A stretch of 64,000 bases of DNA from Halobacillus litoralis (GCF_009856415.1 NZ_WMEZ01000007.1:1-64000); one strand, 5' to 3'; counted from the stretch's first letter, positions 43,031 through 52,114 are shown. Program-made: numbers and translations. The notes: generated from the sequence alone by a model not told the origin.

Positions 43031-43048
43031 TTGGCATGAAACTTGCAT
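43031..43048 (+). promoter_or_regulatory. Sigma-54 (-24/-12) promoter
   Basis: TTGGCATGAAACTTGCAT has the essential GG (43033-43034) and GC (43044-43045) ten bases apart and fits the consensus TTGGCACNNNNNTTGCW with one change. It lies 36 bases before the YfcC gene. Confidence 0.9.
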
Positions 43049-43083
43049 GTATATAGTAGAAGGATCAAGAAGGGGGAAAACAC

Positions 43084-44580
43084 ATGGATAAAAAGGGGAA
43101 AAAGAAGTTTGAGATGCCTCATACGTATGTCATTATCTTTTTCGTTGTCCTATTTGCAGCTCTATTAACTTATTTAATACCTGCTGGGACATTTGAAACC
43201 AAAGAGGTGACGTATGACAATTCAGGCACGGAAGAATCAAGGACAGTTCTCGTACCGGATAGCTTTTCAGTGGCTGAAGAAAGTGCTCAGGAAGGGACAA
43301 GCTTATTTGAGCCTTTTGGAGGAGCTGGTCTTTTAAATTATGTATTTGAGGGGTTAGTTTCTGGGGATAAGTGGGGTTCTGCTGTTGGAGTCGTCGCTTT
43401 TATCCTAATTATTGGCGGTGCCTTTGGAATTATTATGAAGACGCGGGCCGTTGAGGAAGGGATTCTGTCTGTTATTGATCGAACAAAGGGAAAAGAAGTG
43501 TTGATCATTCCGATCATGTTCTTCCTGTTTTCCTTGGGTGGCGCTGTCTTCGGTATGGGAGAAGAAGCCATCGCTTTTGCTATGATTCTTGTACCACTCG
43601 TGGTGGCGCTTGGCTATGATGCCATTACTGGAATCATGATTACTTATGTAGCCACGCAAATCGGATTTGCGACATCCTGGATGAACCCATTTGGTGTAGC
43701 CATTGCTCAAGGGGTGTCCGATGTGCCTGTTCTGTCAGGGACCCCATTCCGGTTTACCATGTGGCTGATCTTTACGGCTGTTGGTACTTTCTATACATGG
43801 AAATATGCAAGTTCTGTGAAAAAAGACCCGACTCGGTCACTCGCCTATAAATCCGATCAGTACTTCAGAGATGACTTTGAGCAAAAAGATTTGAAGGTCA
43901 ATTTTAAATTCGGTCACATCCTTGTCATTTTAACAGTTGTATTAGGTATTGCGTGGATCATCTGGGGTGTTATTCAACACGCTTATTATATTCCTGAAAT
44001 CGCAAGTCAGTTCTTTACCATTGGTCTTGTGGCAGGAATCATTGGTGTAATCTTTAAACTGAATAATATGAGAGTGAACGACATCGCCGAAGGGTTTGCT
44101 CAAGGGGCGAAAGATTTGCTTCCAGCTGCTTTGGTTGTAGGAATGGCTAAAGGGATTATTATCATTTTAGGAGGAGATGATCCGGCGACAGCTTCTGTGC
44201 TGAATACGGTTCTGCATTCAGCGGGGCAATTGTTCGAAGGTGTGCCTGAGGTCATTTCTGCATGGTTGATGTTCTTATTCCAGTCGGTCTTCAACTTCTT
44301 TGTCGTATCCGGTTCTGGTCAGGCGGCTCTGACGATGCCATTGATGGCTCCGTTAGCTGACATTGCAGGAGTAACCAGACAGGTGGCTGTCCTCGCTTTC
44401 CAATTAGGCGACGGGTTGACGAACATCATCGTACCTACTTCCGCGGCACTTATGGGCACACTAGGAGCAGCACGACTGGACTGGTCCAACTGGTTCCGTT
44501 TCATCTTCAAATTCCAATTGATGCTCTTCGGACTCGCGTCTGTCTTTATCGTTGTCGCGGTAATCATCAATTTCAATTAA
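43084..44580 (+). CDS. YfcC-family (DcuC-like) membrane transporter
   Basis: The 498-residue protein begins with a charged tail then FEMPHTYVIIFFVVLFAALL, and has about twelve segments, with GMGEEAIAFAMILVPL and SGSGQAALTMPLMAPLAD typical of YfcC/arginine-type exchangers. Amino acid, peptide or dicarboxylate uptake is plausible; cotranscription with an isoaspartyl dipeptidase suggests dipeptide or Asp transport. AGGGGG precedes ATG 43084. Expression should need sigma-54 and the divergent activator. Confidence 0.85.
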   Translation: MDKKGKKKFEMPHTYVIIFFVVLFAALLTYLIPAGTFETKEVTYDNSGTEESRTVLVPDSFSVAEESAQEGTSLFEPFGGAGLLNYVFEGLVSGDKWGSAVGVVAFILIIGGAFGIIMKTRAVEEGILSVIDRTKGKEVLIIPIMFFLFSLGGAVFGMGEEAIAFAMILVPLVVALGYDAITGIMITYVATQIGFATSWMNPFGVAIAQGVSDVPVLSGTPFRFTMWLIFTAVGTFYTWKYASSVKKDPTRSLAYKSDQYFRDDFEQKDLKVNFKFGHILVILTVVLGIAWIIWGVIQHAYYIPEIASQFFTIGLVAGIIGVIFKLNNMRVNDIAEGFAQGAKDLLPAALVVGMAKGIIIILGGDDPATASVLNTVLHSAGQLFEGVPEVISAWLMFLFQSVFNFFVVSGSGQAALTMPLMAPLADIAGVTRQVAVLAFQLGDGLTNIIVPTSAALMGTLGAARLDWSNWFRFIFKFQLMLFGLASVFIVVAVIINFN

Positions 44581-44607
44581 AGGAAAAGAACACAGGAGGT
44601 ATGAGAA

Positions 44608-45774
44608 TTGATTACTCTAATTAAACAAGCAACCGTATATGCTCCTGAGTTTTTAGGAGAAAAAGATGTCCTGATCGCCGATGGACGCATAGCGGATATA
44701 CAAGATCATATAAACTTGACCGGTGAACAGGTGAACGTCATTGAAGCTAAGGGGGAGGTGCTCACTCCTGGGTTTATCGATGGCCACGTGCATATTACAG
44801 GAGGAGGCGGGGAAGGAAGTTTCCGGTCCCGCACACCCGAGTTAACATTGACCGATGCGACTTTGAACGGCGTGACGACCCTTGTTGGTGTCATCGGTAC
44901 GGACGGGACGACACGGACCATGACGAATCTCGTAGCTAAAGCGCGCGCTTTGAGAGAAGAAGGGATCACCTGCTATTGTCACACAGGTTCCTATCAAGTC
45001 CCTGTAAAAACATTGACAGGCAACATTGAAGACGACATTCTATTGATTGATTTAATTATTGGAGCGGGAGAAATCGCCATCTCAGACCATCGATCCTCCC
45101 AGCCTACGGTTGAAGAATTGGCGAAAATCGCTTCCGAGGCGCGGATCGGCGGGATGCTTTCTGGAAAAAAAGGGATCGTTAATGTGCATGTCGGAGATAG
45201 CCCAGATAAATTAGAACTTATAGAGAGAGTCATTGAGACGACTGATTTACCCATAACACAATTTTATCCGACACATATCAACCGTAATTCCGATCTTTTT
45301 GAGGCAGGCATCCAATACGCTAAAAAGGGAGGATTCGTTGATTTTACAACGAGCACAATCCCGAAATTTTTAGAGGATGGAGAAGTGAAAAGCAGTGAAG
45401 CCCTGAAACGAATGCTTGATCAGGGGGTGCGGATCGAACAAATCACCTTTACGTCCGACGCTCAGGGAAGCCTCCCTGATTTTGATGATAAAGGCAACTT
45501 GATTGGTTTGAAAGTCGGCAAGGTCGCCTCTTTGTATGAAGCTTTTCAAGAGGCCGTTCTAGAACAGAAGGTGAGCGTTGAAGATGCCTTAAAAGTCATC
45601 ACCCTTAACCCGGCTACTATTTTAGGGCTTTCTGCGAAAGGCAAACTCGAAAAAGGAAAAGATGCTGACCTCGTCATGATGGACCCAGAAACACTCAAGA
45701 TTTCCCGTGTTATCGCTTTAGGGAAGGAAATGGTCAGGAATGGAGAAGCATTAGTGAAAGGGACATTTGAATAA
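44608..45774 (+). CDS. iadA: Isoaspartyl dipeptidase (beta-aspartyl peptidase)
   Basis: It cleaves beta-Asp-X dipeptides left by protein degradation. The 388-residue amidohydrolase has the metal-binding PGFIDGHVHITGGGGEG, a carboxylated-Lys candidate region, QFYPTHINRNSDLF and the Asp in TFTSDAQGSLPDFDD. TTG 44608 follows AGGAGGTATGAGAA. It is 27 bases after the transporter and closed by a terminator. Confidence 0.93.
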   Translation: MITLIKQATVYAPEFLGEKDVLIADGRIADIQDHINLTGEQVNVIEAKGEVLTPGFIDGHVHITGGGGEGSFRSRTPELTLTDATLNGVTTLVGVIGTDGTTRTMTNLVAKARALREEGITCYCHTGSYQVPVKTLTGNIEDDILLIDLIIGAGEIAISDHRSSQPTVEELAKIASEARIGGMLSGKKGIVNVHVGDSPDKLELIERVIETTDLPITQFYPTHINRNSDLFEAGIQYAKKGGFVDFTTSTIPKFLEDGEVKSSEALKRMLDQGVRIEQITFTSDAQGSLPDFDDKGNLIGLKVGKVASLYEAFQEAVLEQKVSVEDALKVITLNPATILGLSAKGKLEKGKDADLVMMDPETLKISRVIALGKEMVRNGEALVKGTFE

Positions 45775-45782
45775 AACAAAAG

Positions 45783-45829
45783 AAACACCCCGAATCGGTA
45801 TAACATCCGACAGGGGTGTTTATTTTTTT
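45783..45829 (+). terminator. Terminator after iadA
   Basis: AAACACCCC pairs with GGGGTGTTT, with an inner TCGG/CCGA helix, then seven T. Confidence 0.85.
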
Positions 45830-45851
45830 GATTAAAGTTATTCAACAAACG

Positions 45852-46518
45852 GGCAGGATTGTGAGACTCGATTTCGAGATGTTCCGTGGTTCGTTGCCTG
45901 GTTGAGCGTCAGGGGTGGTTGGGAAGCTACTCGTCTAGCTCCATCGCCCAGACACTCGCGTCATAAGCCAAACAGCAATGGAATGAAAGGGCACATTCCG
46001 TTGCTGTTTGGCTTATGCCAGTCGTGTCTACCAGGGCGATTCCGCATTTGAACACTTTCCTGTGGGGGAGCGTCGAGCTTCCTTGGACTGCGTCCTGCGG
46101 GATCTCGCCTGTCTCCTTCTCCCACGGGAGTCTCGCAGCTTCCCAACCACCCCATGTGAAGTAGGTGAGAAACGAACCCAAATACACAGTAGCAGCATCT
46201 TCCAAAACAACTCCTTTCTAGTTGAAAAGGGCCCTATAGCAATCATCAGAATACAAGTGTTGCTGTTTTAAGAGTGATTCCGGCAACTTCTATTACGCTC
46301 GAAAGTTGCTTATTTTGGGAGGAGTTTCGAGACACTTATATGGTAAAGGGGCGGAGGGAAACGGTGAGACTCCTATGGGACGTGTGGGAACAGGTGAGAC
46401 CCGGAAGGCGTAGCCTGAGGAGGCTCACCGCCCGCCCCATGGAAAGCGAACCTTTTCCCGCAGCCCCTAAAGCTCACACAAAAGTCTCGAAACGGAGTCT
46501 TCCACAATCGGGAGCTAT
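45852..46518. repeat. Composite palindromic repeat, copy R5
   Basis: The 667-bp element has the same layout as R2: end GGCAGGATTGTGAGACTC, left module (GGGGTGGTTGGGAAGCT paired perfectly with AGCTTCCCAACCACCCC), an inserted 121-bp hairpin unit (45934-46054), spacer and right module. Its right half is almost identical to that of R2 over more than 300 bases. It fills the gap between iadA and the converging peptidase-like gene. Confidence 0.85.
45934..46054. repeat. Hairpin repeat of the 24-8-24 family, unit b
   Basis: Arms 45962-45985 and 45994-46017 (24 bases each, 23 Watson-Crick pairs and one G-T) flank loop AAAGGGCA. Outer helices are ATCGCCC/GGGCGAT and AGACAC/GTGTCT (both perfect). Several arm positions differ from unit a, with the partner changed as well. 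Confidence 0.85.
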
Positions 46519-46537
46519 TCTTGAAGATGGAGGAATT

Positions 46538-47266
46538 TTATATGTTTAGTATCTTTCTGATTCTGTACCATTTTCTTGAGATTAAAATTTTCTTAGGTTT
46601 GATAAACCCATCCCTGAACTGGTAGAGCTCACCGTTCTCTTCTTGTATTCCGAGTACCTCCGACTTTACCTGCTGCTTCATGTACTTCCGGAACGGAAAG
46701 GATCTGTACCTTTTTGGATGATAATAGGGTCTTGAGTATAGATGTGGATATTCATAAAGAGGTCCTTCATAAATCAACTGGAGTTCTTCGTGATCGTGAA
46801 AATCATCAGGAGTGACCAGGGCGCTCGTTTTGTGAAAAAGGTTAAGCCCTGCTCGCTTAAGTACTTCAGCTACGAATTGGGAGCAAAAATAACTGGACTT
46901 TACATGAATGGGCTGGTTTGTAGGTACCCCTAAAAGACCTAAATAATTGTAAAAGTAAGTTTTATAGTTTTTAGCGAAGGCCTTAAGGAGACGCTCGAGC
47001 TTTTGATATTTTCTTCTTGTCATTTTTAATTCATAAACCGCACAAGTCGCGTAAGGGTACCAACTGAAGGTTCCTTGAACAAGGTCTTCCTGGACGAATC
47101 CGCCCCAGAAAGGATTTGTAGGCCGACGTCTTCCGAAACTATATAAACGCTTCATATTCTTATCCAGGGAGAGAGAAGCGTGATTATAGGGGGCTGCAGT
47201 GAACGCTTTGATGGCCTGGTTTGTAATCGTACCTGTGTTTGATAGTAATAAGTAGACGGATTTCAT
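46538..47266 (-). CDS. NlpC/P60-type (YiiX-like) cysteine hydrolase
   Basis: The 242-residue protein fits the permuted NlpC/P60 group: catalytic His candidate in APYNHASLSLD near the N-terminus and Cys candidate in SSYFCSQFVAEVLKRAGL further on. No signal peptide, so it is likely cytosolic; related YiiX/YebB proteins hydrolyse amide or thioester bonds. The C-terminal 70 residues are basic and Tyr-rich. GGAGGG precedes ATG 47266. Substrate unknown. Confidence 0.7.
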   Translation of the reverse strand: MKSVYLLLSNTGTITNQAIKAFTAAPYNHASLSLDKNMKRLYSFGRRRPTNPFWGGFVQEDLVQGTFSWYPYATCAVYELKMTRRKYQKLERLLKAFAKNYKTYFYNYLGLLGVPTNQPIHVKSSYFCSQFVAEVLKRAGLNLFHKTSALVTPDDFHDHEELQLIYEGPLYEYPHLYSRPYYHPKRYRSFPFRKYMKQQVKSEVLGIQEENGELYQFRDGFIKPKKILISRKWYRIRKILNI

Positions 47267-47399
47267 AGGGTTCCCTCCAAATTGGATGTTTCTGTAAATA
47301 TACTATAGGAGACTATGAAAAGGAAGTTATTCATTTCTCTATTCAGGTTCGTGTGGTATTCTCAAATTAATCACTAAATGAATGGAAGGGAAGCTAGAA

Positions 47400-47972
47400 G
47401 TGCGCATTCTGACGAACTTATTCTTTTTTGCTGTCGTGGTCGCTCTCGTGGTTTTCTTTTTGGTCCCACAAGTAGAAAAGGAACTTCCTCAAGGTGTGTT
47501 TTATAAAGAAGATGTCCCATTGCCCACGAACCTTCACCCGACGGTAGAAAAGCGAAAAGATCAGCTGGTCGAAAAGGTAAAAGGAGCAGGGATTAACATC
47601 GTCATCACGGAAGGGCACCGATCCGTTGAGAGACAGGACAAGTTGTATGAACAAGGCCGTTCTTCAAATGGGCAAATCGTCACTCATGCAAGAGGTGGTG
47701 AGTCTTATCATAATTATGGTCTTGCTATCGATTTTGCGCTTGAACACGAAGACGGCCGGATCATTTGGGATACAGAATACGATGGAAATGGAAACGGACG
47801 GTCGGATTGGTTAGAGATCGTAAAAGCAGCTAAAGGTCTTGGGTTTGAATGGGGAGGCGACTGGGAAAATTTTAAGGATTATCCTCATTTGCAAATGGAC
47901 TTTGGATTATCAATTAGGGAGCTGAAAAGAGGAAAACGACCGGAAGTTGACGAATATGCAGATGAAGAATAG
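47400..47972 (+). CDS. M15-family D,D- or L,D-carboxypeptidase/endopeptidase
   Basis: The 190-residue protein has an N-terminal membrane anchor (ILTNLFFFAVVVALVVFFLV) and an M15 (VanY/CwlK-like) zinc peptidase domain: EGHRSVERQDKLYEQGRS, SYHNYGLAIDFAL and PHLQMDFG supply the zinc ligands and catalytic acid. It should cut peptidoglycan peptides outside the cell. GTG 47400 follows AAGGGAAG; ATG 47382 has no ribosome site. Confidence 0.85.
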   Translation: MRILTNLFFFAVVVALVVFFLVPQVEKELPQGVFYKEDVPLPTNLHPTVEKRKDQLVEKVKGAGINIVITEGHRSVERQDKLYEQGRSSNGQIVTHARGGESYHNYGLAIDFALEHEDGRIIWDTEYDGNGNGRSDWLEIVKAAKGLGFEWGGDWENFKDYPHLQMDFGLSIRELKRGKRPEVDEYADEE

Positions 47973-47977
47973 ATAGA

Positions 47978-48011
47978 AAAAGGGTGTCCCAGAAGTCGGG
48001 GCACCCTTTTG
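47978..48011. terminator. Bidirectional terminator
   Basis: AAAAGGGTGTCCC pairs with GGGGCACCCTTTT between converging genes. Confidence 0.85.
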
Positions 48012-48012
48012 T

Positions 48013-48933
48013 TTATTGTTGATATTCTTCGTAAGGTTTGATCATTGCATGGATGGTTTGTATATAAGGCATGCTCAAGCCGACTTCGCTGCCTAGCCGT
48101 AAAGCACCGCCATGAAGGTGCTCAACTTCGAGAGGCAGTCCTTTTCGTCGATCTTGATGCATCGATGACGTCATTTCATGGTCAAACCCACGTAAACGTT
48201 CAAATGCCTGCTGCACTTGTTCATCTGTCAGGCTGATGTGGTGGGCGTTTGCGAGTTCTTTCATTTCTGCAAGAATTCGCTCTGCGATTCGGAACGTTTG
48301 TGGATAGCTTCGTACAACCCCGATGGGTTGATTGACAGCTGTTGTAATTCCGGAAAAAGCAGTAATGAACATGTATTTCTTCCACATGTCCTCCAAAATA
48401 TTCGTACTTAACGTTCCATTTAAATTGGCCTGGTTGCACGCGAGGGCAAGCTCTTCGCAGATGGCTTGCTGAGAAGTATGAAGCGGACCGAATACAAGAT
48501 CATGGAAAGGACTTGTATGGATAACGTGACCTGCTTCATCTAGGGTAGCAATAATGTAAGAAAGGCCACCTATGACAGCTTCCTCTCCCAATTCTTTTTG
48601 CAAAATACTGATGTGTTCCATCCCATTAAGAACGGGGTACACTTTTGCGCCTTTATTTACCAAAGTTTTCAGCCAGTCTAATGTACCGTGAAGATGATAG
48701 CCTTTGACGGCAAGAAAAACAAGGTCGGGGTTTTCGATTTCCTCTGGACTCCTGGCAATTACGGGATCTGGAACTTCATAATCTCCTATTTCACTATGTA
48801 GCTTCAAACCGTTTTTTTCAATTTGCTCGGCTCTTCCTTCGCGGACAAGGTTAATAACATCGTGTCCAGCTTCCTGCCAGCGCGCTCCAAAATAGGCTCC
48901 TAAAGCTCCCGCACCTAAAACTACGATTTTCAT
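48013..48933 (-). CDS. 2-dehydropantoate 2-reductase (PanE-like)
   Basis: The 306-residue protein has the Rossmann start MKIVVLGAGALGAYFGARW, VFLAVKGYHL and the PanE C-terminal domain (LEDMWKKYMFITAFSGIT, then SMHQDRRKGLPLEVEHLHG). True PanE makes pantoate for coenzyme A; such paralogues may act on other 2-ketoacids. GGAGGTG is ten bases before ATG 48933. It follows the DUF1428-like gene by 22 bases and probably shares its transcript. Confidence 0.85.
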   Translation of the reverse strand: MKIVVLGAGALGAYFGARWQEAGHDVINLVREGRAEQIEKNGLKLHSEIGDYEVPDPVIARSPEEIENPDLVFLAVKGYHLHGTLDWLKTLVNKGAKVYPVLNGMEHISILQKELGEEAVIGGLSYIIATLDEAGHVIHTSPFHDLVFGPLHTSQQAICEELALACNQANLNGTLSTNILEDMWKKYMFITAFSGITTAVNQPIGVVRSYPQTFRIAERILAEMKELANAHHISLTDEQVQQAFERLRGFDHEMTSSMHQDRRKGLPLEVEHLHGGALRLGSEVGLSMPYIQTIHAMIKPYEEYQQ

Positions 48934-48955
48934 ATTTCCTACACCTCCGAAGAAA

Positions 48956-49327
48956 TTATGCTTCTAACTCCTTGCTACGTTCTGTTGTGAAGCTTGAGGT
49001 AATAATTCTGGTCGACTCTACAACATCTTTAATGTGGTCGTCTAAATATTGGATGATATCGTCAAATCCTGCTGTCTTCATGATTTCGTGGTAATGCTCT
49101 TCACTCTTGAAAATAGATTGCCCGAGAATGAGTTCTTCATCTTCCTCAACGTCTACCACATTCAAGAGTCCCATGGATCCTTGGCTGCCAGTCAACTTAT
49201 TAGAAAAATAAATATTATGGTCGAGTGCTCCATGTAATTTCAAAAGTTGACCCGACTTTCTGCTCAACTCCATGAACTCATCCAAATTTCGTTTTTTAAC
49301 TCTAAAAAGACATATGACCGTAAACAT
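48956..49327 (-). CDS. Ferredoxin-fold (DUF1428/ABM-like) hypothetical protein
   Basis: The 123-residue protein looks like a dimeric alpha-beta barrel domain: FTVICLFRVKKRNLDEFMEL, HGALDHNIYFSN, IFKSEEHYHEIMKTAG. Similarity to DUF1428 is my best match but not certain. AGGGGG lies seven bases before ATG 49327. Confidence 0.55.
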   Translation of the reverse strand: MFTVICLFRVKKRNLDEFMELSRKSGQLLKLHGALDHNIYFSNKLTGSQGSMGLLNVVDVEEDEELILGQSIFKSEEHYHEIMKTAGFDDIIQYLDDHIKDVVESTRIITSSFTTERSKELEA

Positions 49328-49353
49328 TTTTATTCCCCCTGTGGTAAAGGTTA

Positions 49354-49659
49354 TCAGGATTTATTATCCAGGCTTGTTGACCGTCCAGCATCGATCAAAA
49401 GAACGATGGCAGTCACTGTGTGCATGACCCAACCGATAAAAGGAATGGCTCCAATAGCACTAGTGATCATTCCGAGAATACTTCCAGCATAAGAACGCTT
49501 GTCTTTAGCTGAAATGACGAGGGTGATCAAGTGGAAAACAAACATGAACAGAAGCGGCAGCCAGGCATTGCTGAATATGAAGGCTCCGCCTGCTATAGGA
49601 ATCGCTAAGAATGCCTCGCACCCACCTGTTAACCACTTGAGTAAGGTAGATAATTTCAT
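49354..49659 (-). CDS. Small membrane protein, unknown
   Basis: The 101-residue protein has about three hydrophobic segments (about 12-28, 31-50, 60-90) separated by short loops with SAKDKRSYAGS. No family recognised. I use ATG 49659 (MKLSTLLKW) with AGGAG ten bases upstream. The gap 49660-49886 upstream shows nothing I can identify. Confidence 0.6.
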   Translation of the reverse strand: MKLSTLLKWLTGGCEAFLAIPIAGGAFIFSNAWLPLLFMFVFHLITLVISAKDKRSYAGSILGMITSAIGAIPFIGWVMHTVTAIVLLIDAGRSTSLDNKS

Positions 49660-49886
49660 TGGAATCTGCTCCTTATAGTTATCTATTGTGTTAGGTATCA
49701 GAGTGGGGAATAGACCTCTCTTTTCACATTCCACTCCTTGGGTTGTTTCGAAACATTCTACCAAAAGTGTAAATCAATCTCTACTTTTATGCGTTATTTC
49801 GACACGGTCGCTATGATTTCCTCTCTTTTGAAGGAAATTTTAGATTTGCTTATTTTCCTCTTAGAAGAGGAGTAAGGGATGAAACA

Positions 49887-49917
49887 ACAAAACCTCCGGG
49901 ATCTCCGGAGGTTTTGT
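49887..49917. terminator. Terminator-like hairpin
   Basis: ACAAAACCTCCGG pairs with CCGGAGGTTTTGT. It probably stops read-through from mreBH toward 49659. Confidence 0.7.
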
Positions 49918-49956
49918 TTGCTTTTCATTTTATTAGATAGACCATACTTCAGTCAG

Positions 49957-50066
49957 TCCAGCTCCAACGCCCAGTCCCTCGAGACATAAGTCGATGGCCT
50001 CCGTGAGGGAAGATCACCTCAATGCGCCCCTCGTCTTATGCTTGTCGGGCCTCCCGTGGCGTTTAC
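49957..50066. repeat. Hairpin repeat of the 24-8-24 family, unit c
   Basis: Arms 49985-50008 and 50017-50040 (18 of 24 pairs kept) flank loop GAAGATCA. Outer helix AACGCC/GGCGTT (49966-49971, 50058-50063). It is tandem with unit d in the gap between mreBH and the small membrane gene. Confidence 0.78.
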
Positions 50067-50079
50067 GCCTTTCTGATTG

Positions 50080-50193
50080 TCCGGTTCCATCACCCAGACT
50101 CTCGAGACATAAGTCAATCGCCTCCGTGGAGGAAGAGCACTCCACTGCGCCGCTTGTCTTATGCTTGTCGAGTCTACCAGGGTGATTCCACAC
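50080..50193. repeat. Hairpin repeat of the 24-8-24 family, unit d
   Basis: Arms 50108-50131 and 50140-50163 (19 of 24 pairs) flank loop GAAGAGCA. Outer helices ATCACCC/GGGTGAT (50089-50095, 50180-50186) and AGACTC/GAGTCT (50096-50101, 50170-50175) are perfect and differ from units a and b in compensating ways. Confidence 0.8.
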
Positions 50194-50200
50194 TTCTTTC

Positions 50201-51208
50201 TTACTTACTTGCTTTTTGCAGTTTCTGAATCATTTTCAGGCTGCGGCCGGTTCCGATGGCTACGGATTCTAGTGGGCTTGGGGCCATGTGTACGGGTACG
50301 GAAATTTCGTTGGACAGCCAATCTTGCATACCGTTGAGCAAGGCTCCGCCTCCGGTAAGGATCACACCGTGGTCTACGATATCTCCACTTAGTTCCGGTG
50401 GGCAATCTTCAAGGGTTGCGCGAATCGTTTCTAACAGCTGTTCAAGGGATTCTTTCAGAGCTCCTTGAACTTCTGTGGATTTTAGTTCGATGGTTTTTGG
50501 TAGACCTGTGACCATGTCACGACCTCTTACTTCCATCGTTACTTCCGGATGATCGACTAGTGCGTAGCCGATTTCCATTTTGATTTGCTCGGCTGTGCGC
50601 TCACCGATTAACACGTTGTAAGCTTTACGCACGTGCTGGATGATTTCCTCATCCATGACGTCTCCACCTGTGCGGATGGACTTGCAGGATACGACACCAC
50701 CGAAGGAGATGATGGCCACTTCACTCGTTCCGCCACCAATATCTACAACTACGTTTGCAATGGGTTCATCGACTGGAAGGTCAGCACCAATGGCGGCTGC
50801 GATTGGTTCTTCAATCAAGTGCACATTTTTAGCACCATAGCTTTTCACTGCATTGTGAATGGCGCGGCGTTCAACAGAAGTTGAGCCGGAAGGTGTGCAT
50901 ATAACCACGGTCGGTTTCCGCATGGAGATCCCGGATTTTTTGGATACTTTTTTCAAAAGCTCCTTCAACATTTGCGCAGTCATATCATAATCAGCGATGA
51001 CACCATCTCTCAACGGGCGGACAGGGATGATGTTTCGCGGTGTCTTTCCGACCATTTCTTTTGCTTCTTTTCCTACGGCCACCACGTTTTTGGTTTCCGT
51101 ATTATAAGCGACAACAGACGGTTCGTTAAGTAAAATTCCTTTTGATTTTGAATAAATCAATATATTAGCAGTACCAAGATCGATACCGATTTCTGCGTTT
51201 GATAACAT
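50201..51208 (-). CDS. mreBH: Rod-shape actin homologue MreBH
   Basis: MreBH polymerises under the membrane and guides lateral wall synthesis and the autolysin LytE. The 335-residue protein has the actin-fold phosphate loops [13 protein letters not shown] and [16 protein letters not shown] and the adenosine motif [12 protein letters not shown]. It is unlinked to mreCD, and its length fits MreBH rather than MreB of the mreBCD operon. ATG 51208 follows GGAGGTACGTCTAC. Confidence 0.9.
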   Translation of the reverse strand: MLSNAEIGIDLGTANILIYSKSKGILLNEPSVVAYNTETKNVVAVGKEAKEMVGKTPRNIIPVRPLRDGVIADYDMTAQMLKELLKKVSKKSGISMRKPTVVICTPSGSTSVERRAIHNAVKSYGAKNVHLIEEPIAAAIGADLPVDEPIANVVVDIGGGTSEVAIISFGGVVSCKSIRTGGDVMDEEIIQHVRKAYNVLIGERTAEQIKMEIGYALVDHPEVTMEVRGRDMVTGLPKTIELKSTEVQGALKESLEQLLETIRATLEDCPPELSGDIVDHGVILTGGGALLNGMQDWLSNEISVPVHMAPSPLESVAIGTGRSLKMIQKLQKASK

Positions 51209-51370
51209 GTAGACGTACCTCCAAAGGTGAAATATTCTATTTATATGTCTTCTCATATCATAGGAGTTTTTTGGGGGTTGAACAACAGGAAATTCGTGGT
51301 CAGGAGAAAGTGGTGTCATAAGTCATCCCCCATGTATAATGGGACTAACGATAGACAGAGGAGTTTTTCT

Positions 51371-52114
51371 ATGAGTTTTTTGAAACATGAAGAGATTATA
51401 AAGCGGTGTGAAAAAATAAACCAATCGTATGAAATCGATCCTTCCTTTTTTGATGGGATTGTCGATGAATTATTGGATAGTGAAAAGGATACAGAAACCG
51501 TGATATTAAGTGGTTTTCAACGCCTTCTCGCTGAAGTCGACCACGAAATCGAGCGGATGGAGGAATTCACCTCCATGAAGCCGAATTGTTTTATGGGGTG
51601 TGCGTTTTGCTGCTACTTCCCGATTGTTATCACAAAAATGGAAGCGAAAATGTTGTTTCGTTCCATCGAAAACTTTTCAGAAGAGCGGAAAAAGGCGATT
51701 TATACCCATTGGGAAAATTATTATGTTAAACAGCAGGACAAATTGCAAATAGCTATGGCTATGGATTATGAGGCACCAGAGACGAAGTTAGAATACAAAA
51801 AGTTGAATCTGCCTTGCCCGATGCTGGATCCAGGAACTCAATTGTGTATGGCTTATGAAGTGCGTCCGATCCCTTGTCGTACCTATTTGAACTACAGTGA
51901 TCCACAAGTTTGTGCTGATCAGCATATGCCAAAAGAACCGTTCAGCTATGAGTTTCTCTATCAGTTTTATTTCGGAAGTATCAACGAATTAATACAGGCG
52001 CTCTATGAAAATGGCGAGGATGTTTTTGTTGATTATCCAATGGATGCGTGGAGTTATGATTACCTCCCAGCCTGGATCAAGCAATGGAAAGAGGGGACCC
52101 TAAGTGAAGTATAA
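51371..52114 (+). CDS. YkgJ-family cysteine-cluster protein
   Basis: The 247-residue protein has the Zn/Fe-chelating cysteine cluster typical of the YkgJ/CxxCxxCC family: NCFMGCAFCCYFPIVIT, LPCPML, CMAYEVRPIPCRTYLNY. Function unknown. ATG 51371 follows GAGGAG by seven bases. It overlaps the MOSC gene by 11 bases, and leads a run of four closely spaced genes. Confidence 0.82.
   Translation: MSFLKHEEIIKRCEKINQSYEIDPSFFDGIVDELLDSEKDTETVILSGFQRLLAEVDHEIERMEEFTSMKPNCFMGCAFCCYFPIVITKMEAKMLFRSIENFSEERKKAIYTHWENYYVKQQDKLQIAMAMDYEAPETKLEYKKLNLPCPMLDPGTQLCMAYEVRPIPCRTYLNYSDPQVCADQHMPKEPFSYEFLYQFYFGSINELIQALYENGEDVFVDYPMDAWSYDYLPAWIKQWKEGTLSEV

Noticed and set aside
45961-46246. Open readings through repeat R5 (both strands)
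   Set aside because: Equivalent readings in R2 are frameshifted and the region is palindromic, so they are by-products of the repeat.
49994-50228. Readings across hairpin units c and d
   Set aside because: Composition follows the hairpin repeat; no homology and no ribosome site.
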